From Mucilaginibacter ginsenosidivorans (GTDB lineage Bacteria; Bacteroidota; Bacteroidia; Sphingobacteriales; Sphingobacteriaceae), in contig NZ_CP042436.1 of the NCBI RefSeq assembly GCF_007971025.1, positions 1,240,001 to 1,304,000 on the forward strand: DNA of 64,000 bases. Direction: 5' to 3'. Below the pieces are notes generated by a model. The model was not told the DNA's origin, did no database searches, and worked only from the letters and a program-made list of their open reading frames with translations. This document shows positions 59,947 through 64,000 of this stretch, piece by piece (position 1 is the stretch's first letter; the number at the start of each line of letters is the position of its first letter). The position numbers were made by a program, and so were the translations under genes.

Positions 59947-59983
59947 AAAAAAAGCGCTCATGTATATCTGCATGGCGCTTTTA
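59947..59983 (-). terminator. Terminator after the 144-aa helical gene
   Basis: AAAAGCGC ... GCGCTTTT with ATG/CAT pairing inside forms a hairpin; on the minus strand a T run (TTTTTTT) follows. It lies 22 bp beyond the stop at 60005. Confidence 0.8.
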
Positions 59984-60004
59984 CTGAAAAATATGACTGA
60001 TTAA

Positions 60005-60439
60005 TTAATTTGGAAAGAGCATGTTGGTGGCCAAACCATTTTGGCTATGTGGTTTTTGTAAAAAGCTGAAGATTTTCTTTTTAAGTTCTTTATATTCCGA
60101 AAAGATGTTGGTTACCATATATTCAAGCCTGATCTGCTTACCTGCCAGCCAGCTCACGTCTTCGGGAACAACATCTTCTGACATCAGTTCGAGATGCCTT
60201 ATTTGTTCATCCAGGGCCTTTTCTAATTGATTTTTATCAGCGTCAAGCTTCATCAGCTCGCGATTAAGCTCCAGTACATCCGCGCGACCGTCCTTATGCT
60301 GAATATTAAAATAGTAATCATCCAGCAGGGTACGTAAAAAACCGGTTTCGAATTTATAGAATTCGAGGTCGGAACCCCACTTGCGGGCAATAACATAATA
60401 CTGAAGTGCACGGGATGACAGGCTGTTGGTGGTTTCCAT
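60005..60439 (-). CDS. Small helical protein of unknown function, family A
   Basis: 144 aa from ATG 60439; an in-frame extension to 60562 would run through the regulatory boxes and is not used. All-helical, no signal or membrane segment. The sequence F-Y-x2-E-x3-L-R-x2-L-D-D near the start, a central heptad region (LNRELMKLDADKNQLEKAL) and a helical end resemble the 126-aa protein at 32866. Monocistronic, between a terminator and a pair of perfect boxes. Function unknown. Confidence 0.8.
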   Translation of the reverse strand: METTNSLSSRALQYYVIARKWGSDLEFYKFETGFLRTLLDDYYFNIQHKDGRADVLELNRELMKLDADKNQLEKALDEQIRHLELMSEDVVPEDVSWLAGKQIRLEYMVTNIFSEYKELKKKIFSFLQKPHSQNGLATNMLFPN

Positions 60440-60491
60440 ATGTTTGTGTTTGATATGAGATAAAGGTCGGTCGGGCCACGCAGGTGATACA

Positions 60492-60525
60492 TGACGGGGG
60501 TCACACAAAAAATTGATCTTCGTCA
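60492..60525. promoter_or_regulatory. Tandem low-oxygen boxes upstream of the 144-aa helical gene
   Basis: TGACGGGGGTCA (60492-60503) and TGATCTTCGTCA (60514-60525), both perfect, centres 22 bp apart. The nearer is 58.5 bp before the 60439 ATG. The far one overlaps the mgtA stop codon. Confidence 0.85.
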
Positions 60526-63069
60526 GTTTTGCCGGCGCTTTTTCATATGCCTGTAAAACCATCTTTTAGCCAGCTCGGCCCAAAAAAGATACATAGCTAC
60601 AATAAAAAGCATCCAGCCGTAATAGGATAAAGGCAGCCGGGTAAAACCGAGCCAGCCGGCAAGCGGGAGCAGGGGTATCGATAAAACAAAAACCAGTACA
60701 AGGATAGTGGCCAGTGACAACAACCTGCCCGGGAGACTTTTGAAGAATGGCAATTTGGTACGAACTACCAGCACGATGAGTATGGCTGATATAACAGATT
60801 CAGTAAACCAGCCGGTTTGAAATGTTTTTTCATTGGCATGCATAATATAGATCAACAGCCCGAAAGTAAGGTAGTCAAACACCGAACTAAGTAATCCGAA
60901 GATGACCATGAAGCGCCTTACAAAACCCAGATCCCACTTTTGGGGCGACATGATATTTGCCTCATCCACTTTATCTGTAGCTATCGCCATTTCGGGAAAG
61001 TCAGTTAGCAAATTTGTTAACAATATCTGTTTTGGCAGCAAAGGTAAAAAGCTCATCATTAACGATGCGCCGGCCATGCTGAACATATTGCCAAAGTTTG
61101 CGCTGGTTGCCATGAAAATATATTTCATGGTGTTGGTAAAGGTTTTGCGCCCTTCCACAATTCCGTCAACCAACACGTCAAGGCTTTGACTTAACAAAAC
61201 TATTTCGGCAGCTTGCTTGGCGACATCCACTGCGCTATCAACCGATATGCCCACATCCGCCGTGTGAAGTGCAGGAGCATCGTTTACGCCATCGCCCATA
61301 AACCCCACCACAAAGCCTGCCTTTTTCAACATATTTATAATGCGCTCCTTCTGGTTGGGTTCCACCTCGGCAAAAATATCCGTGCGCACAGCTTTATGTA
61401 TCAGGGCGGCGTTGTTCATTTGGAGTAACTGCGCGCCGGTCAGAATATTCGGTTGTTTGATGCCAACCTGCAGGGCCAGACTTTTCGCCACCAACGCATT
61501 ATCACCGGTGATTATTTTGAGCTTCACACCCAGGCTATTCAGTTTTGTTATTGTTTCAGGCACATTAGCCTTCGGCGGATCGAACAATGCAATAAAGCCG
61601 AGAAAAATCATTTCCCGCTCATCATTTCTTGTAAACTTAGTTTCCGCACCCCACGGTTTGAAAGCTACGCCTAATGTACGGAAGCCGGCGTCGCTCAATT
61701 GTTCATATTGTTTTAAAATACCGCCCTTGCAACCATTTATGTTAATGATGCCGTCCGCCGTTTCGGCGCGGTCGCAAACATCCAGTACGGCTTTTAACGC
61801 GCCCTTGGTGATAATGAGATCTTCTTTTTTGTCGGTTACCTGTATCGTGAGCCGTTTGCGGATAAAGTCATAGGGTACCTCTGCTACCGGTACAAAAGGG
61901 TTTTCCACGATATGCCAGGCTCCGGATATGGCCTCATCTACCGGGTTATGGAACCCCTGCTGCAACGAGGCGTTTAACCAGGCGTATTGTAAAACCCTGT
62001 CGCTGTGCACTCCGGAAATATCAAGCGCATCCTTCAGTTTTACTTTCCCTTCTGTAATAGTGCCGGTTTTATCAGAACACAATATCTGCATGCTTCCGAA
62101 GTTTTCGATAGAAGCCAGTCGTTTAACAATAACTTGTTTACGGGCCATGCGCCGGGCGCCTGTGGACAGGTTGACGCTGATGATGGCAGGCAATAATTGT
62201 GGGGTGAGTCCCACGGCAAGTGCCAACGAAAACAATAAAGAATCGAGGGCCGGTTTGTGAAGATATACATTAATGGCAAAAATGATGATGACAAGCAGCA
62301 GCGTTATTTCCATCAACATATACCCGAACCTGCGTATACCGCGTTCGAAATCAGTTTCGGGCGCCCTGGCCTGCAGGCCAGATGATATTTTACCAAACTC
62401 CGTTTGTGTGCCCGTTCTGATAACCAACGCGGTTGCTTTGCCACTGATAACGTGCGAGCCCATAAACAGGGTATTGCTGCGTTTTGATAATGGGGTATCA
62501 GCAGCGCATATCCCGGTTCGCTTTTCTACCGGATAGGTTTCGCCCGTAAATGCGGCTTCGTCAATAAATATCTCCTGCGATTCGAGCAAAAGACAATCGG
62601 CCGGGATAATGTCACCAGCAGATAAGTAGATCACATCGCCCGGTACAGCGGCTTCAAATGGGACTTCTTTTTTTTGGCCGTCCCTCAAAACCGTGCAATT
62701 AAGTCTTACCAACTTCATCAATTCGTCTATGGCATTAGCCGCTCCGCGCTCCTGCCAGAAACTTAGGATGCTGCCGATCATGACAATCAAAAGTATAATA
62801 ACAGTATCGATGACGTCGCCAAGCCCAGCTGATAACAAAGCGGCAGCGATCAGCAGTAAGGTTATTGGACTTTTGAATTGTGAAAGGAAAAGTGTTATGG
62901 TCGAGCTTTTGTGCCCCGGCTTTATGGTATTTGGCCCATATATTTTTAAGCGGTTAGCTGCTTCACTGCCGGTAAGGCCGTCCGAACCGCAGGATAGTTC
63001 ATTTAGTGCCTGTTCCGGAGTAAGATTCCAGAAATGATCGGGTTCAGAACATTGATTCTTTTTATCCAA
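60523..63069 (-). CDS. mgtA: Magnesium-transporting P-type ATPase (MgtA-like, P3B)
   Basis: 848 aa. The cation-transporting ATPase N-terminal domain is followed by SLLFSLALAVGLTPQLLPAI in the fourth helix (TPQLLP replaces the usual PEGL, as in MgtA), the phosphorylation site DKTGT near residue 335 and the hinge GDGVNDAPAL. It imports Mg2+. It lies 21 bp after the universal stress gene at 63091 and is co-transcribed with it. Mg import by such pumps is a regular part of low-oxygen regulons. Confidence 0.93.
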   Translation of the reverse strand: MDKKNQCSEPDHFWNLTPEQALNELSCGSDGLTGSEAANRLKIYGPNTIKPGHKSSTITLFLSQFKSPITLLLIAAALLSAGLGDVIDTVIILLIVMIGSILSFWQERGAANAIDELMKLVRLNCTVLRDGQKKEVPFEAAVPGDVIYLSAGDIIPADCLLLESQEIFIDEAAFTGETYPVEKRTGICAADTPLSKRSNTLFMGSHVISGKATALVIRTGTQTEFGKISSGLQARAPETDFERGIRRFGYMLMEITLLLVIIIFAINVYLHKPALDSLLFSLALAVGLTPQLLPAIISVNLSTGARRMARKQVIVKRLASIENFGSMQILCSDKTGTITEGKVKLKDALDISGVHSDRVLQYAWLNASLQQGFHNPVDEAISGAWHIVENPFVPVAEVPYDFIRKRLTIQVTDKKEDLIITKGALKAVLDVCDRAETADGIININGCKGGILKQYEQLSDAGFRTLGVAFKPWGAETKFTRNDEREMIFLGFIALFDPPKANVPETITKLNSLGVKLKIITGDNALVAKSLALQVGIKQPNILTGAQLLQMNNAALIHKAVRTDIFAEVEPNQKERIINMLKKAGFVVGFMGDGVNDAPALHTADVGISVDSAVDVAKQAAEIVLLSQSLDVLVDGIVEGRKTFTNTMKYIFMATSANFGNMFSMAGASLMMSFLPLLPKQILLTNLLTDFPEMAIATDKVDEANIMSPQKWDLGFVRRFMVIFGLLSSVFDYLTFGLLIYIMHANEKTFQTGWFTESVISAILIVLVVRTKLPFFKSLPGRLLSLATILVLVFVLSIPLLPLAGWLGFTRLPLSYYGWMLFIVAMYLFWAELAKRWFYRHMKKRRQN

Positions 63070-63090
63070 AGCCGAAATTCAATTCGTTAT

Positions 63091-63915
63091 TTATAATGGG
63101 AAAATTATTACCGGTACCGGAATATGCTCGGGCAGCGTATTATTGATGCACTGCCCGAACAATTCTTCAAAATGGAATCGGTGGTTTACCAATGCCAGCA
63201 GATCGGCGTGTAAACTATTGATCATCACATCAACGGCAATCTCTAAATTTCGCTCTTTTATATTGTTAAAATAGGTCTTATCGTAAAATATTTTATTGGT
63301 GATCTCGCTTTCGAATAATGTTGCAGCATAGTCGTCGCTCAACGGCGGCAAACCTTTTGCCGAGAAATGCTCAATTACAAGATTGGCGCCATATTCCCTG
63401 GCAAGTTCGGTTATAAATTTCAATATCGCGGTGCGGCAATAGCGCATATCCAAAGCATAAGTAATATTTTCAAACCCGCGTTTTTTGTAATTGCAAGGCA
63501 CAAGCAACAATGGGCAGGCTACACGGTTCAAAACCGCCTGTACATTTATATTGGACAATGAGTTGTGTGTAGCATGCGTTTCTATTCCCTTTACCATCAG
63601 CCAAATGTTCTTCCCGGTCACCAGTTCGCAGATCTCCTTTTCTGTAAACCCGCTTACGTTCATGTCATTCACTACAGGTCGGAAAGCATTGTCTCGGGTA
63701 ATGTTGTATAAGTGCTTAACCAGGCTGAATAAACCGGTGCTTTCCGCCGACAGCTGCTCGCCTGCTGTTACCGCCTGTTTGTTTTCGACCATGACATCAT
63801 CGCATAAATTCAGGATAAGGATATCAGCTTTCAATTTTTGAGCAATATCCAATGCGAACTCTGCAGCATTTTCAGCTTCGGGCGAACTGTCGTTGAATAG
63901 AAGTATGGTTCTCAT
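63091..63915 (-). CDS. Universal stress protein, divergent
   Basis: 274 aa. Begins MRTILLFNDSSPEAENAAEFALDIA, a UspA-like first strand and helix, with a second domain starting near residue 150 (FENITYALDMRYC). No recognisable nucleotide loop, so it probably does not bind ATP. It lies just upstream of mgtA in the same unit and is preceded by one perfect box at 63977. Confidence 0.88.
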   Translation of the reverse strand: MRTILLFNDSSPEAENAAEFALDIAQKLKADILILNLCDDVMVENKQAVTAGEQLSAESTGLFSLVKHLYNITRDNAFRPVVNDMNVSGFTEKEICELVTGKNIWLMVKGIETHATHNSLSNINVQAVLNRVACPLLLVPCNYKKRGFENITYALDMRYCRTAILKFITELAREYGANLVIEHFSAKGLPPLSDDYAATLFESEITNKIFYDKTYFNNIKERNLEIAVDVMINSLHADLLALVNHRFHFEELFGQCINNTLPEHIPVPVIIFPL

Positions 63916-63976
63916 GCGTTGCTAAATGGCCAATGACTATTCGGCCCAAGTTCGGCAACAAATCAAAAAAACGGGA

Positions 63977-63988
63977 TGACCGCGGTCA
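63977..63988. promoter_or_regulatory. Low-oxygen box upstream of the Usp-mgtA unit
   Basis: TGACCGCGGTCA, perfect and fully palindromic, centred 67.5 bp before the 63915 ATG. A partner 22 bp further would lie beyond the window end. Confidence 0.75.
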
Positions 63989-64000
63989 CCGGACTATGTG

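Noticed and set aside
60440-60562. N-terminal extension of the 144-aa helical protein
   Set aside because: It would translate through both regulatory boxes; the ATG at 60439 fits the promoter spacing of the other units.

Overview
The window looks like the chromosome of a Sphingobacteriaceae-type Bacteroidota (Mucilaginibacter/Pedobacter-like). This is inferred from protein style, not from a marker gene. Signs are a FecA-like TonB receptor with a carboxypeptidase-like N-terminal domain, a fused CcoN-CcoO cbb3 oxidase with a one-haem CcoP, a tRNA without an encoded CCA end, few Shine-Dalgarno sequences, and DUF983/DUF2892 proteins.

Layout. 0-3.3 kb: end of an unknown gene, a lipoprotein, the GTPases Der and Era, and initiator tRNA-Met. 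3.3-6.5 kb: a MEDS-domain histidine kinase and a complete IS200-type element, among tRNA-like sequence scraps. 6.5-10.2 kb: a FecA-like TonB receptor and a Tat-exported dienelactone hydrolase. 10.2-22 kb: an accessory oxidative locus with an IorA / cytochrome c / IorB / IorB operon (2Fe-2S plus molybdopterin hydroxylase), an AraC regulator, a carboxylesterase, two aldo/keto reductases, an NTF2-like protein and two cupins, one broken by an in-frame amber codon. Two copies of a 30-bp element (28/30 identical) lie upstream of the esterase and the NTF2-like gene and probably bind the AraC protein. 22-29.8 kb: a methyltransferase and a TolC / adaptor / RND permease operon with three small companion genes.

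29.8-64 kb (the main result): a low-oxygen survival island that runs off the right edge. At its centre (40.5-42.7 kb) is a two-gene sensor pair. The kinase PAS domain has His62, Arg68, His76 and Arg82 at exactly the spacing of the haem-binding PAS of rhizobial FixL (His200/Arg206/His214/Arg220 in Bradyrhizobium). The partner is a receiver domain fused to a complete CRP/FNR-type protein with an ETxSR recognition helix. This looks like FixL-FixJ-FixK compressed into two proteins.

Around it I find a palindrome RTGAY-N4-RTCAY upstream of nearly every transcription unit. It usually occurs as a tandem pair whose centres are 22 bp apart, with the nearer box 52-72 bp before the start codon. The units so marked encode PEP synthase and a flavodoxin, a beta-CASP nuclease, universal stress proteins, Hsp20, a LOG-family protein, the sensor pair itself, D-lactate dehydrogenase and HemN, the cbb3 oxidase with its assembly factors (CcoI, S, G, H), an Nramp-like transporter, an L,D-transpeptidase, a P-type Mg ATPase and two related small helical proteins of unknown function. 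Together they would switch the cell to high-affinity respiration, oxygen-independent haem synthesis, fermentation and a stress-protected dormant state when oxygen falls, comparable in content to the mycobacterial DosR or pseudomonad Anr stress regulons.
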